The notes below the pieces were generated by a model. The model was not told the origin of the DNA, made no database searches, and saw only the letters and a list, made by a program, of their open reading frames with translations. The position numbers and the translations under genes were made by a program. From Isoetes taiwanensis (taxonomy: Eukaryota > Streptophyta > Lycopodiopsida > Isoetales > Isoetaceae), in NCBI GenBank assembly GCA_021234155.1, contig JAJEKV010000147.1, forward strand, positions 186,001-250,000: a stretch of 64,000 nucleotides of DNA. Direction: 5' to 3'. Of the stretch, positions 46,330-58,589 are shown in pieces (positions within the stretch are counted from its first letter, which is position 1; each line of letters begins with the position of its first letter).

Positions 46330-47640
46330 AATCTACCAATTGTTATCTAGGATTTGTCAAACTTCTTCCCATTAAGAAACATGTGTACCACTATTGAGTC
46401 TACTAGTAAAGCTAGAAATGTTCTCTTCAATCATATCAAACTAGAGTTTTTATGTTCCATGGCTACCTTATGTTTCCATATTGCCAGCATCCCGAGGATC
46501 TAGTAGTGTTCAAAATTTTGCTACTAGTTTCCAAGAAGTGTAAGCGATTAGTCTCTGTAGCACCTCCTTTGTTGATCTATGTAGTCCAACTCTGAAACTC
46601 AGTCAAACAAGGACATGTAAACACATGGTTGGATGTTTCCACTCCACGCATCCAAGAGGGCATAAACATGAGGCAGAGGTGTCAAACTTGGACCTTCTCC
46701 AGTTGGTTGGTAGACTTTAATGCAGACTAACCATCTGGAGGTTTTAATTTTATTTGCAACATATATTTTCCAGCTCTAATTGGCACTGATTGATGCCAGT
46801 CTCTCTTCATCACATTGCCATAGTATGGTAGCTCTGGAAGGTCTATTTTCTTTCAAGGATTTATAGATATCCTTAACCGAATATGTCTCTTTGTCATTAA
46901 ACTGCCATATATTTGAATTAATGCTAACTTCAGCATGCATTCCTACTTTCTCTATGACTGGTGTTGTAACTCTCTCAATCTCCTCCTAGGTCTTCCATCT
47001 ATTACTATTCCTTAGATTTCCAATTTGTATAATTCTAGCTTTGTACCATTGCAAATACTTTTGGGGGTGTGTAAGGCCAAACATCCAATCCTGTTAGGAG
47101 TCAGGTCAGGATGCCAGAAGAAGTTAATTTCCTTCGAACTTGCATCTAAATTTGGAGGCCTATAGAATAAGGAGGCTTCATTTCATGCCTCCAGCATTTT
47201 TTTTAGAGTATTAGAAGTATTGGGGCATGGCACAACTTGAAAGAAAGCAGAATCTGGTAGATCGTGTTTAAAGCTATGGCTTCCAACTGGATATGATTCC
47301 TGTATCCAATATTTGACTAGGTTTAGAGCTGGTGATTGCCTGGTTGTATGAAGAGCTTGCCATATCATTTTAGCAGCTAAAGCTTGTGCTTGACTAAATG
47401 AGTCCTTGGATCCTAGCCCTCCTTCCTTTCTAGACTGGATTAAATCAGTCAAAACCACCTTATGGACTCCCTACCAAATAAACTTCCTAGTAGCCCTCTA
47501 TCTTTTGTATGATGTTATATCCCCAACAATATCTGATGAAAAATCTACGTCCATGCTCCCAATCACTACATTTGCAATTCCTACCCTTCCAGCTAAAGAT
47601 AAAGAGGGAGAATACGTGGAAGTTTTTTTTTTTTTTTTCA
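46330..47640 (-). mobile_element. L1-type LINE ORF2 C-terminal fragment
   Basis: On the minus strand LSLAGRVGIANVVIGSM (47.57-47.6 kb), IQSRKEGGLGSKDSFSQAQA then LAAKMIWQAL (47.35-47.45) are the post-RT signature of plant L1 elements (LSLAGR...; GGLG-x-D...QN-x-A-LLAK). A decayed zf-RVT-like knuckle (C-L-C-P-L-G-C...W-K-H...C) follows near 46.63-46.70 kb. Several stops and frameshifts. The catalytic RT part is absent. Confidence 0.8.
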
Positions 47641-47834
47641 AAGCAAGAGAAGATATTAGAATAATTAAAGAAAGAATTTCCTATTAATGTCTACATAAAG
47701 AATCTTCTATTGAGTCAATATTTCATATAGTTTGATTTCCAATTAAGATGAGATTCATTTTAATATTTATGAAAGCAACTATTTGACTAAAACTCTTTTA
47801 GGTAGAGTGCAGCAGAGAAATTACACCAATAGTT

Positions 47835-48037
<203 letters not shown>

Positions 48038-48038
48038 A

Positions 48039-48105
48039 TGTACGTCCAGTTGTTTTGTATGGTTGCGAAATTTGGACGCTTGGCCTAGCTCTTGATAGAG
48101 AAATA
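48039..48105 (+). mobile_element. Small LINE RT fragment next to the microsatellite
   Basis: Directly after the microsatellite the + strand reads VRPVVLYGCEIWTLGLALDRE, which matches KPVVLYGCPIWGPGLSIKGW of the long LINE. It is only about 65 bp. Confidence 0.7.
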
Positions 48106-49002
48106 CCTTATATTATAATGTTATAGCGTAAGTATGTAATGGTCCGATGGCTAAGATTATAAGATTGTATCCGAAGGCCAAGATTTATAGCACGACTTCC
48201 CACCTCCATCTGCATTAGCATAGTGTTTTGCAGGTGATTTTGACTCTACTGTCTGTGTCCCCGCATCAACACAATGTTTTGCGGATGCCTGTAGTTCTGT
48301 CTCCGATGTTTGAACTGACGCATTAACCGTTTCTCACACATTGGCCACTGGAATCTAGAGGCAAGTCCTAGATTATTTGTAACAATTGTATCCATCTGAA
48401 AATAGACACAGTCATAGCTATGGTAGTCACCCCCCGCTCAGAATGAATAGTCCATACGGGATCACGGAGTGTAGAGGGAAACGATTAAACTTGTCCATCC
48501 AAAGTACCCTGGAGAACCTTACGGTCCTTAAATGTGAACTTAGCAGTCTTGTATGTGCCAATCATAAGAGGTTGTTGTGGACCAAAAAGGGAACGTGGCA
48601 AAACTGTTTGAACATTGAGATTAACTTGTCCCTGACCATGGAGATATTCTTTAGACCAAGCACTTGCCTTGTGGGGGATTTCCTGTCTGAGCAGTATTCC
48701 AATTGGAGCAGAGATTTCTTAGAAGGAGGACCCTTTGGCTTATCACGTGCTATTTGTGCGCTAAACCTTTTCTTATTGGCGACTCATTTCTTCATGGTGA
48801 AGTGCACAAAAATATGGCAAGGGAGAAAAGTTGTACGAAGTTCAAAACAGGGACTCGAAAATGTACTTTGCACAATTATTTGGCGGGTTGGGCAAAATAC
48901 TAGTTAGAGAAAGTGGACAAAACCTTAGTGAGAGTAGGGAGGGTAGTAAAATGAAGTCCTCTCTGCATACATGCACGCATGTAGATATAAATACCCAAAG
49001 AA
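48106..49002 (+). other. Stretch with an unrecognised 173-codon open frame
   Basis: An open frame at 48386-48907 has no motif I know and no obvious conserved pattern; it may be chance. Nothing else was recognised. Confidence 0.35.
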
Positions 49003-49440
49003 GTAAGGGAGGGAGGGAGGGAATTTGATTAATTTTGTTCACTCATGGTCTATGAGACGCACTCAAAAGTGCAAAGTTTTAAGCCAATGCCACAACTAAG
49101 TAATGCCCTCATCTGCTTGAGAGTCATTAGCCATTAACGTGCTCTTTGGTACACAAACCCCTTAACATGTTTAGAATTATCTCGAGTCTGGTTAAAGCCA
49201 ATACTCCATTTACGTAACCATTTCAAGAAATCGGAATACCAGCCTTTGTGTACACTATTATCCATGGCAAGCCCTATCAATCCTTCTCTTTAGTATCCCA
49301 CAACTTCTAAACATACATAATTCTTTGCTATAAAGCTTCCACCTCAAGTGGCATCAGCCCTATTTCAACAAGCATCGCCATTATGGGAGTTTGCATCTTC
49401 ATTCCAAGTTTAGTAAGCATAAATTTCTTTCAAACTAATA
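49003..49440 (-). mobile_element. LINE C-terminal fragment with (CCCT)n tail
   Basis: The minus strand reads KKFMLTKLGMKMQTPIMAML, VEIGLMPLEVEAL (49.33-49.42 kb) and GWYSDFLKWLRKW (49.2), matching the post-RT region of the LINE at 22.98 kb. The 3' end is gtctcatagaccatgagtga followed by aacaaaa and (CCCT)n at 49006-49021. It is truncated 5' at about 49440, beside a Helitron-like hairpin, and lacks the knuckle. Confidence 0.75.
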
Positions 49441-49556
49441 ATGGTGCCCAGCGATGTTGGGCATAAGTTGGGAAGTTGTGTGAACGAAAACCTATTCAGC
49501 TCAGACTCCTTTTCATAAATCCAATATAATAGAAACCAAACCCAACGTTGTTGGGC
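49436..49556 (-). mobile_element. Paired Helitron-like hairpin ends
   Basis: A hairpin at 49446-49462 (GCCCA...TGGGC) followed on the minus strand by ACCATTATTAG resembles the Helitron end at 26316. A second hairpin, CCCAACGTTGTTGGGC, is at 49541-49556, preceded by ccaatataatagaaaccaaa. The two might bound a 120-bp remnant. Confidence 0.33.
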
Positions 49557-49559
49557 TAT

Positions 49560-51045
49560 AAGAGATTTTTGTGCATTCGATACCCTTTCGCTTTCCTTTG
49601 CCTTTTATATCCCGCATTTCCCCTTTTTCCAATTGTCATACATGCTTTTTTTTCTTTTTCTTTTTCCTTTTTTCTCATTTTTCCTACATGTTTTATTTTT
49701 TCCTTCTCCCCTTTTTCTTTTTCTAAACACCCTTCTTCCTTCCCTTCCCTTCCCTCTCCTCATTTTCTTTTTCCATTTCCCTGTTTTCTAATGGATTTTT
49801 TCCCTTCTCTTTTCATCCTTTTCCCACCCTTCCCATTTTTCCCTACCTTTTTTTTCTTTCCCTTTTCCTTTCTCTTTCCTTTTCCTTTTGCCTTTCTTTT
49901 TTCCTTTTCCTTTTCTCATGCTCTTTTTCCATTCCTTTTTTCACGCATTTTTTATGAGCCTCTTTTCTTCCTTTTCTCACCCTCTTTCTCTTTATGCCGT
50001 GCCCTCTTTTTTTCCATTTCCCTCTTCCCTTTTCATTGTGCCCTTTCCCCCTCCCTTCCCCTCTTTTCGCCTCTATTTTCCCTTTTCCTTTTCCTTTTCC
50101 TTCCTTTTTCATCCTTTCTCTGCCCTTCCCCTCTTTCCCACGCTCTTTTCCCCTTTCCTTTTCCCATTCCCTTTCCTCACCCTTTCCCTCTTCTATTTGC
50201 GTGCTTTTTTTCCCTTCCACTTTTTCATTTCCCTTTCCCTTTTTCTCGTGCCCTTATTTTCTTCCCTTGCCCATTTTCGCCTCCCATTTCCTTTGTCCTT
50301 TCCCTTCCTTTTTCACCCCTTCCCCTTTTTCCCGTGCCCTTTTTCCCTTTCCTTTTCGTTTTCTCTTTTCATTTTCCCACGCCTTTTCCATTTCTTTTTT
50401 CCCACCTTTTACGTGCCTCTTTTCCTCCTTTCCCCACCCTCCTCCCCTTTTCCCTTTCCATCTTTCTCTATTCCTTTTTTTCTTTTTCCCCTTTTCCATG
50501 CTCTTGTTCCCTTCCTTTTGTCCCTTTCCTCATCTTTTTCCCTTCTTCCTTTCTATCTCTCTCCCTTTTTCCTCATGCCCCTTTTCCCCTCCCCCCTCAC
50601 CTTTTTCCCTTCCTCTCTTCTATTTCTCTCTCCCTTTTCCTCATGCCCTTTCCCCCCTCCCTTCTTCCCTTACCGCCTCCCTTTTTCCTTTCCCTTCCCA
50701 TGCCTTTTTTTCCTTCTCTCCACCATTTTTCTCTTCCCCTTTTTCCCTTCCCTTTTCCTCCCTTCCTCAGCCTTTCCCTCTTCCTTTTTCTCGTTGCCCT
50801 TTTCCCTTCTTTTTCCTCCCTCCCCTTTTGCTTTTCCCTTATTTCTTCTCTTTTCCCATGCTATTTTTTCTTTCCTCACCCTTTCCCTCTTCCCCTTTTT
50901 CCCTTCCCATGCTATTTTTCCTTTCCTCGCTCTTTCCCTCTTCCCCCTTTTCCCTTTCCTTTTCCCCTTCCCCTCTTCCCCTTTTCCTCGTGCCTTTTTA
51001 TCCTTAATTTTCCCCCTTCTGTCCTCCCTTTTCCTTTTCCTTTTT
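49560..51045 (+). repeat. 1.5-kb polypyrimidine tract
   Basis: About 1.5 kb in which C and T make up nearly all bases, in irregular TTTTCCC, CCTTTTCC and TTCCC units with recurrent (g/a)tgcccttt phrases. Two overlapping frames (516 and 419 codons, almost only F, P, S and L) are open only because pyrimidine codons contain no stops. I do not annotate a protein. Confidence 0.95.
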
Positions 51046-51474
51046 CCCGTAAGAGATCAAACAGCCAGACTTACCACCACGAACACCACACATGTTGAGG
51101 TCATAGTCCAGGCATCTTTTCCAGGCACAGCAGAGCCACCACCCTAGGATGCCTCCGTGCCCAACACCAAGTCACTGAATCTGCATATGATAGGGGTCGT
51201 CGAAACAAATACAGAGGGCCAGATGGATCTGGATGTGGCTACACACTTCCAATTGATGTCATACATGTCCATGCTACTGGTGTATGCTGCTAAGGTGGAG
51301 CCTACAGGCTCTTTGCTACCTTTTAATTTGTTTTTAGGATGCACTAAGTCATCTACATATTCTGCAGCACGGCAACTCAATGGCTTTGCAACCCATGGAT
51401 AGGATATGTCTAGGAAATCTCAGTAGCATCATATGATCATTAGTATCATCATTATTATTATTCTCATTTGTTGT
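51046..51474 (+). other. Unrecognised open stretch between pyrimidine tract and LINE
   Basis: A frame from about 51157 to 51402 (SLNLHMIGVVETNTEGQMDL, QLMSYMSMLLVYAAK) looks protein-like but matches nothing I can name. It could be another element's remnant. A short ATT run is at 51450-51462. Confidence 0.3.
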
Positions 51475-52902
51475 TGTCATCCGCCAGCTCATCTATGCGG
51501 ACGATGTTGACCTTCTGGCCCACACCCCAGAAGCTATGCAGTCTCATCTGGATGCTCTAGACACATTCTGCCGGGGCTCTGGACATGCGGCGTGAATCGG
51601 CCAAGACCGGGGTGGTTCTCATATCCTCTTCACGCCACCCCCGCCTCCCTGCACTCACATATCGGGGGGCGTACTGTGGAGGTCACGCCCACCTACAAGT
51701 ACCTAGGGGTGGAGTTCCCCTCCTCGCTCTGTTGGGGGCGTCCATCCGCTATAACTGAATTGGCACGGCTAGGCCGGAAGCGCTTTTATGCCATGCAAAA
51801 CAAGGTCACCGTGGTAGAGCTCTATGATTGGGGACATTAGTCACATCTGTTTTGTTGGTCGAACTGTCCTTAAATGCGATCGGTCGAGGTTTGGGGTCCG
51901 GTTGTCTTTGGCGACACTGGAATGACTTGGGAGGTCGCGGAAGGCATTTTTGGCACGGGCACTTGGGGTGAAACCTTGATCCCCTATCGATTCTGCTGCA
52001 GAAGCTGGATTCTTGCCGCCCTGGCAGCCCTTGATAGACACATCGTCTATTTTCAAAGTGGTTAATATGGGTGATGCTCGGCGGCCCACCGCTTTTCTGG
52101 CCGCGGGCAATGGGCTCGCAGCGGCTCCGGGCCTGTTGGAGGGGTAAGAGAGATCAATGATTCGCTAGATGGAACGCGCGAGAACGCAGTCGTCGCTGGT
52201 GGACCAGAGGCCGATCATGACAGCCTGCGGGGGTACACGGGCGCTTGCTTCCTTGCCAAGCTCTGGGACCGGCTCTAGACTGGGTCAAAACGCCCATTAC
52301 AAGGAGCACATCAACCAGCGTTGGTCCGGGGCCGAAGCTCTACCTGCGTTCCGTTTGCCCTGAAAAAGCACGCACTCATTGCCTCCATTCAAGACAGTGC
52401 CCACCATCTCCGCATCGAGGCGGGCGGGTGGATTGGGGAGCCCGCCAGATAGGCTACAAGTCTTTGTCAAACGGGTTCCATTGAGGATGAGTCTCACACT
52501 TTCTAGAGTTGCCCAAAGATTCATCGGATCGGGCCGATCACGTTCCTTTAATGCGGTAGGACTTGCCCCTACATTTGCCGATGAACACCCGTCGATGCGT
52601 GCTCGGGTCATTACATTCAAGAGGTCTTGGATCTGCGAGCCCACCTTTGCCCCCGCCTGGCTGCCCGCTGATCAGGCACTACGGGTACGGTACATGAGTG
52701 TATATATTTGTGTGTTTTTGCATGCAAGCATATTGGAGCGGTTTGTCGGTGGCCGATTGCCGCAGTTTTCCCTCGAAAACCCGCCGGGAGGGGTTTTTAA
52801 TCCGGGTAGTAATCCAAAACTATCAAGCGCCTTTGTATTGGGTCCCATAGACCGATTGGTCTCCGTGGACGATAAAAATACCTTCCTTCCTTCCTTCCTT
52901 TT
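51475..52902 (+). mobile_element. LINE, 5'-truncated in RT, with (CTTC)n tail
   Basis: It begins at the catalytic motif: RQLIYADDVDLLAHTPEAM (YADD at 51494-51505), HLDALDTFC, then VTPTYKYLGVEF (51.69 kb), KRFYAMQNKVTVVELYDWGH, a GVEVWGPVVFGD segment (51.88) and a degenerate post-RT region. LRIEAGGWIGEPAR, CQTGSIEDESHTF-stop-SCP is the CCHC knuckle (52.4-52.52). The 3' UTR contains ccctcgaaaacccgccggga and a ggggtttttaat run, then gggtcccatagaccgattgg, tctccgtggacgataaaaat and (CTTC)n. It is GC-richer than its surroundings. Confidence 0.88.
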
Positions 52903-52911
52903 GTAATTTTG

Positions 52912-53017
52912 GCCCCACATCCTATGATGTACTTATCCCATGGCCCGATGTGGTCTGCGGATGTAAAAAATCTCTACCTACCTACCTACCTACCTACCTA
53001 CCTATCTATCTATCTAC
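52912..53017 (+). mobile_element. Second LINE 3' end with (CTAC)n(CTAT)n tail
   Basis: Thirty bases after the previous tail, ccatggcccgatgtggtctg-cggatgtaaaaaat is followed by CTAC and CTAT repeats (52973-53017). The signature is diverged from the first and the tail is different, so it looks like a separate, nearly tail-only insertion. Confidence 0.65.
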
Positions 53018-55213
53018 ATTCAATGAGGTACATCAATTGTTATAAAAGATAGCAAATGGAAAAGCATCAAAGACCATGGAGATGGCTGAAATAGTTAGAA
53101 GCTTTTTTCTTTTGTTAAATACAAGAGAGATACTACTTTTTTCATGATATTAAAATTGTACATGCATCAGATTGGATGGGAGATTACCATCACAACTCAC
53201 ATCTCCACCTCTTCATCTCGCACGTCAATGCTTATGAAAAACTCCACTAAAAGGGTCTTCTCTAAGGACCTACTTATAGAGAATGAACCTTGCTAAAAAA
53301 GAAAGTAAGGACATAATTGCTGGATTTAGATATTCCTTGGCCCAGTTTTCATAAGTCCAGTCTGATCTAAAACGAACACTGCCTTTGCTCTAGAATAAGT
53401 AAGAAGATTTGAATAATCATGAAGGAAAAGCCTCTCTAGTCCCGCTTTACCAGTATCTCTAGTCATCAAGTAAATTCATCTTGGCAGAGTGATCAACCAT
53501 AGCCAAAGCAACCCTACCGGCTTAAGGAACAACATAATACAAATCATAATTGGCTACTTGGAGAACGCAGTGAAGTTCCCTGGTGTTACTCTATGAGAAC
53601 TTTTGTCTTGTTTACAATAGAGAAAAGCAAAAGGAAATAGTATAATGTGCCTCTTATTACCCACTCTATTTGGCATTTTCATATATAGCCTAGAAAGGTT
53701 GGTTTTTATTTTTTGGAGAAGTAAAAGCCCATGCTCTACCATTGAGTGCCCACTGTAAGAAATTTGGCACGATACCATATTTTGTTAGTGTTAATAAGGC
53801 CAAATATGAAACTTTTTAAGGGCAAGGTGAAGAATGTTTCTAATATGGAAACTCAATGCTCATTTGTCAAGTGATAAGCTGTCCACCATCACAAGGATAT
53901 TGGAAGGAAAGGGCAAGGAGGGGGAGTGGATATGCAGAGGTAATAGTGATGGCACGACTTTAACATCGCAAAGATGTGGAAAGGAATGGCAAGGAACGAG
54001 AGTGCGATATGTAGACGTAATAAATGCCTACGATCTATGCATATTGTATGCCGTGATAAGAAAAGTAAATCAACGAATTACTTGTAATGGTGAAGGTGGC
54101 ATATGATGTGGGTTTGGTGTTAGCAAGTGGAGAGTTGGATAATGATGGAGCCCAATCCGAGTTAATCTTCAATAGATTTGAACTGCATTAACATTTCAAT
54201 GTTTAATTTTTACTACATTCCTTATAACTGTGGCTTTATTAAGTTCACACGGGATTAATTTTTTGGACAATAAAATGACCAAATAATTTTCAAAACGAGA
54301 ATCCAGGGATCAAAATCATCTTGCTTTGAATGCCTCATGAGAAAGAACCCTAAACGAGGTGCACCCTAGACTACCACAGTCGTCGGATTCGTCGATCCTA
54401 CGACCCAGATCGTATGTTGGGGCCTGTGAGCACCTCTCGTTTCGCTTATAGTCATTTATGATTGGAGGCGCCTATGATTTTGAAATATGAAGTACGATTT
54501 CGCCTAAGGTTTTGAGGGAATATCGAACCTCTATACGGCCTTCGGGGGCTCGAACCTCTACCAAAATAACTCAATGTCCTAATAAGGCTACTTTAACAAA
54601 TATATCCAGTGAGCTAATGTGATCATTTTTTATCTTGAATCTGGATTTTTTTTTATAACAACCCATTCAATTGTTTTAGGGATATATGGTCTATAGTTTC
54701 AGGAATTGTTATTTTTTACATCCATATCAAATCCCCCTGGAACCCTTGTTATTTTGCTACATATTAATTCTAGGAGCAAGTTGCTTAGTTTTTTTGAAGT
54801 TCACGCATAATTATATAGTCAATAGGCTCCATTTTTATTGAAAGTGTTTATGACATCTTTCTATAAGTATATGCAAAGTTGTCATGAGAACAACATCTTA
54901 TGTATAATCAAACTACATATAGCTTCAGTAGATCTTGTTCTAATATAATTTCACCAGACTTTGTGTAGTCAAGCTACAACTAGACAAAAAAAAGCAAAAG
55001 CACTTATTCTTTTTTGGTAAACCCATGGAGACAAGCACCATCTATATTATATAATCCATTCACCTTGACCCATCAAATCTCTGACTCAAGCATCTCTAGG
55101 AAAATGAACCTAGCACATTTAGAAAAACAAAGCAGAATTATATTGTATAGAAAGACAAGGACGAAAAAGCTCACTGGAACAGAAAATCTTAAAGTCTAAT
55201 GCAGTGTTGCCTG
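53018..55213. other. Intron stretch without recognised genes
   Basis: Around 53890-54030 the words ggaaagg(a/g)caagga, gata(t/g)g(c/t)aga and aggtaatagtgatgg recur loosely, suggesting an old duplication. No coding motif was recognised. Confidence 0.5.
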
Positions 55214-56277
55214 ATTGTCGTAGCTCAATGTTGAAATGTTTCTTGGCGCAGCCCTTAGCGCCTGCGGCTAGGGCGGCAGCAGAGGAAGGAGGCCGCCCTC
55301 CTCTCCTCTCTTTCCGGCACTGCTGCAGACCTTCTTGCAGATCAAAGACCAAACCGGTGCTAGTGGGGTTTGCCGGTGCTCCAGACGATTTTGCCTTCAA
55401 AGAATTTGCAGATCAGATTTTGAAGCAGCTTCAAGGCGGTCTTTTGGATTCAGGCTGGTAAGCCACTAACGTGGCATTTTTGCTCTCAATCTTTAGAAGA
55501 ATGATGATTTATATCACACCGAAAGGGCGTAGAGTCTATAAGGTGGAGCGAAATTTAAGCAGAATCTTTAAAGAAAGCAGCTTAGGGTCTTTTCGGCGGT
55601 CTTTCTAGTTGGATTTTCGGATCATTTGGTTTTTTTCCCCTCCTCTTGCTCTTTCTTGCTAGCAGAAAGATCTGGAGGTGTTTTTCTTGGAAGAAGTTGA
55701 GTAAATTCTTGATCTCAGATTACAGTTTTATAACAGAATGTTGGGTTATTTGAGATTGCCGAGCTAGGGATCTATTGTGCCAGGCTGATGCTTCCATATC
55801 AAGACCAGATATCATGAGCCAGGATTTTAGGGAGAGTTCTGGTGGCTGGGCTGTGTGTCTAGCCAGTTACAGGTCGGCTGACTGGCGCACCCCGACAATG
55901 CAGCATCTCCTTTTGATCTCACATACGGTAATAAAATTGTATAATTTGATCATAGTTTGAAGTATGGGATTCCCTGAACAGAGCGGGAGACTGTTCAGGT
56001 TACTCTTCATCTCTTTCCATCTTCATTTCTAGTTTTGCAAGAGGTTTTTGGAGCATTCAAGATTTGTTTGTAGCTGTGGAAAATGGGTACTTGGCTCCTA
56101 TAGTACTCTGTTTAATTGAGACAGAAGAAGAGGTTGAGAGAGGCTCATGTGTTCTTTAGTTACAGACATGATTCAGATCCAGATGGGATCCTTTGTACTT
56201 AACTTATATCTGATCCATAGAGGGATCTCTGTATTGTAATTCTTCCTATCTGATTAATACAGAAACTTCTTTCCTTC

Positions 56278-56308
<31 letters not shown>

Positions 56309-56316
56309 TCGTAGCT
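55214..56316 (+). mobile_element. Poly(A) retroposon with 12-bp target duplication
   Basis: The element (55226-56304) is bounded by the direct repeat attgtcgtagct at 55214-55225 and 56305-56316. It ends in about 27 A residues preceded by taatacagaaacttctttcc, a typical 3' end of plant L1-mobilised RNA. The 1.08-kb body has a GC-rich first 150 bp and no open frame of note. It may be an L1 with a large internal deletion or a retroposed non-coding transcript. Strand is set by the poly(A). Confidence 0.85.
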
Positions 56317-56764
56317 ATCTCATGTGATTTATGGAAGGCACTAGTAGATATACTGAGACGAAGAATCTGCTCTAAAGTCAAAGATGCAAACCAAACCGGT
56401 TTTCTTCTATGGAAGTAATGGACAATGTGCAAGGAAATGTGCATAGACACTGCTTCAAATCCTTTCCGCGCTTAAATTTCTAATTTGCTTGGTTGATGAT
56501 GCAAAACAACATTGTAGAGTTTTGGCTCGACAATGAGATGCACATGATTCCTTACATTCATCTTCAAATACGTGATACCATAAGGCTCCTTAGGAACATA
56601 AGTCTTTAGATGAAATTTATCATGTGGCAATATGACATGCTCCTCAACAAATCAACAAGTTCTAATTAGTGCCAAATGGCAAGTTCTCTAACCATGTGAG
56701 TGTCAAGAATGTAACCTTCTATAGATGTATTAGACATGTTAAGCTAGCTTCATATTCCCTCTAT

Positions 56765-56965
56765 TAGCATTATATGCTAAGATATGTAGATGATATAGTT
56801 TGCTTTCAAGAAGTAAAGAAGGGCTGCAGATTTAATGTAACATTTTCACTAGTTTTTGTGACGCAACAAGTGTGAAAGTGAATCTAATCAAGTTTTTGCA
56901 TCAATCAAGTAAAGAGTATACGTCGAATTATAAAGAAGATTTGGTTGAAATCATATACATATACA
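56765..56965 (+). mobile_element. LINE RT fragment (YVDD)
   Basis: The + strand reads LRYVDDIVCFQE (YVDD at 56783-56794), then in another frame FCDATSVKVNLIKFLHQSSK. This matches the FADDIVLIS...HLDALDAFCAHRKFQIN segment of the long LINE. It is about 200 bp, broken by frameshifts. Confidence 0.62.
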
Positions 56966-57044
56966 TACAAGAAATTTAATGCGTCCTACGGTGCATGTTC
57001 GAGTTTTAGCATATTCCTATGCTGCAAGTTCTCGTTGTGCCCTA

Positions 57045-58420
57045 CATTCTAAAAGAATCTCTTGAGAATACTCTAAATTCATAGATTCTCTAAGATTCTA
57101 CCAAGGTTCTCTTGGAGGTTTCGTGGAGATTCCTCTAAATTTTATAAGATTCCCTCTAGATTCCATTAGATTTCTATAGATTCTCCAAGATTCTATGAAG
57201 ATCCCCTTAGATCCCCTTAGATTCCCTTAGATCCCTTTAGATTTTATGAGATTGCCCTAGGTTCCCTTACATTATATGAGATTCAAAGAGATTCTATAAA
57301 GATTCCCCCAGATACTCTAAGATTTCATCAACATTTTCTTAGATTCCCTTAGATTTTATGAAGATTCTCTTAGATCCCCTAGATTTTAAGAGATTCCCTT
57401 ATGCTTGTAAATATTTTCCTAGATTATCTTACATTTTATGAGATTTTCTTAGATTCTGTTAGATTCTCCTTGATTCCTTTACATTCTAGAACTTTTTAGA
57501 ACATTCTAAGACTTTTTGGAACATTCTGAGACTTTCAAAATATCCTAGAACTTTCTGGAAGTATTTCCCTAGATTCTCTTACATTCCCATAGATTCCCCT
57601 ACATTCTAGAACATTCTAGAACTTAAGAACAATTTGGAAGTTTCTGGAAGAATTTTCTTAGATTCCCCCCAAATTCTCTAATGTTCTAGAATTTTCTAGA
57701 ATATTTTGGAACTTTCTAGAAGATTCTAGAACTTTCTAGAGCCTTCCAGAACATTCTAAAACTCTTTTGAACTAGCTAGAATGTTATAGTCTACTTTATC
57801 TTAATTAGAATATTACCCTTAAGTATATTTGAAACATAATTTATTTATAAAATTAATACTTGGTTTAGTGATCAGAATGGGGGGCTGCGGGGTCAATGAT
57901 TAGGGTTCAAATCCCCCACACAACATAAAAATTTTGAAAGCCTTTTCTTAAGGGATGAGCATTAAACGTGGGCTGTAGGATCTTGGACCCGATCAAGGGT
58001 CGAGATCTCATTACGTGACAATAATTAAAGCAACATGAGCCATAAGATCTATTACATATAATTCCCAAAGTCATGTGCACCGTAGGATATGTGCCAAGCC
58101 ACGTGAGCCGTAAGATCCTAGATCGACGATCAGGATCAAGAACAATCTAGAGCGCAGGATCTATTACATATAATTCTCAAATCCGTGCACCCTAGGATGC
58201 GTCCCAAAGCAACGTGAGTCGTAGGATCTCGGACCGACGATCAGGATCAAATCAACTTGGACCGTAGGATCGCTTACATATAATCTATATACAAACTCCC
58301 AAGCCATCTGGGACGTACGATACATCCCAAAGCCACGTGAGCCGTAGGATCTCGGATCAACGGTCGGATTGAGTGGGACAAACATAAGAACATATATATG
58401 TTAGATAGATATACATATCT
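57045..58420 (+). repeat. Composite dispersed repeat, copy 2 (long form)
   Basis: The AGATTC array (57045-57490) passes into an array based on tctagaactttctagaa and acattcta(a/g)gacttt (57490-57790). A tRNA-like piece follows (57861-57914), then the CCGTAGGAT block (57980-58415). Parts 57250-57485 and 57980-58415 are collinear with 21550-21775 and 21780-22200. The CCGTAGGAT block consists of about four subunits of roughly 100 bp built around gtaggat(c/a)tcgga and gacgatcaggatcaa. Confidence 0.8.
57861..57914 (+). promoter_or_regulatory. tRNA-like A and B boxes (possible SINE head)
   Basis: TGGTTTAGTGATCAG at 57861 resembles a pol III A box (one mismatch) and GGTTCAAATCC at 57904-57914 matches the B box consensus. 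Spacing of about 43 bp fits a tRNA-derived promoter. No complete tRNA fold was found. Confidence 0.4.
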
Positions 58421-58479
58421 AAAGTTATAGTGGAGAAAAACTTTAGATAGAACTGGATTGGAGGTGAGCGGATAGCTAA

Positions 58480-58565
58480 AGGCTCTGTCTCAAAGGGTGA
58501 TTAAAGGCCCTATTTGCCATGCAAAAGAAATGCTCAAAGATAGACATTTAAAATTTTGATTTAGA
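58480..58565 (+). mobile_element. Small LINE fragment
   Basis: KALFAMQKKCSKIDI-stop-NFDLER matches KALYAMQQECAEVEIWNLRM of the LINE at 24.8 kb. It lies just left of a reverse-oriented LINE tail. Confidence 0.55.
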
Positions 58566-58589
58566 AAGAGAATAGCTATCTCTGAAATA

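Noticed and set aside
49548-51147. Open frames of 516, 419 and 337 codons on the + strand
   Set aside because: Composition is almost only F, P, S and L because the DNA is pyrimidine-only; several frames are open at once, as expected without stop codons. No domain is visible.
55204-55461. 85-codon + strand frame as a gene
   Set aside because: It lies across the left target duplication and the GC-rich start of the poly(A) retroposon; no motif was recognised.
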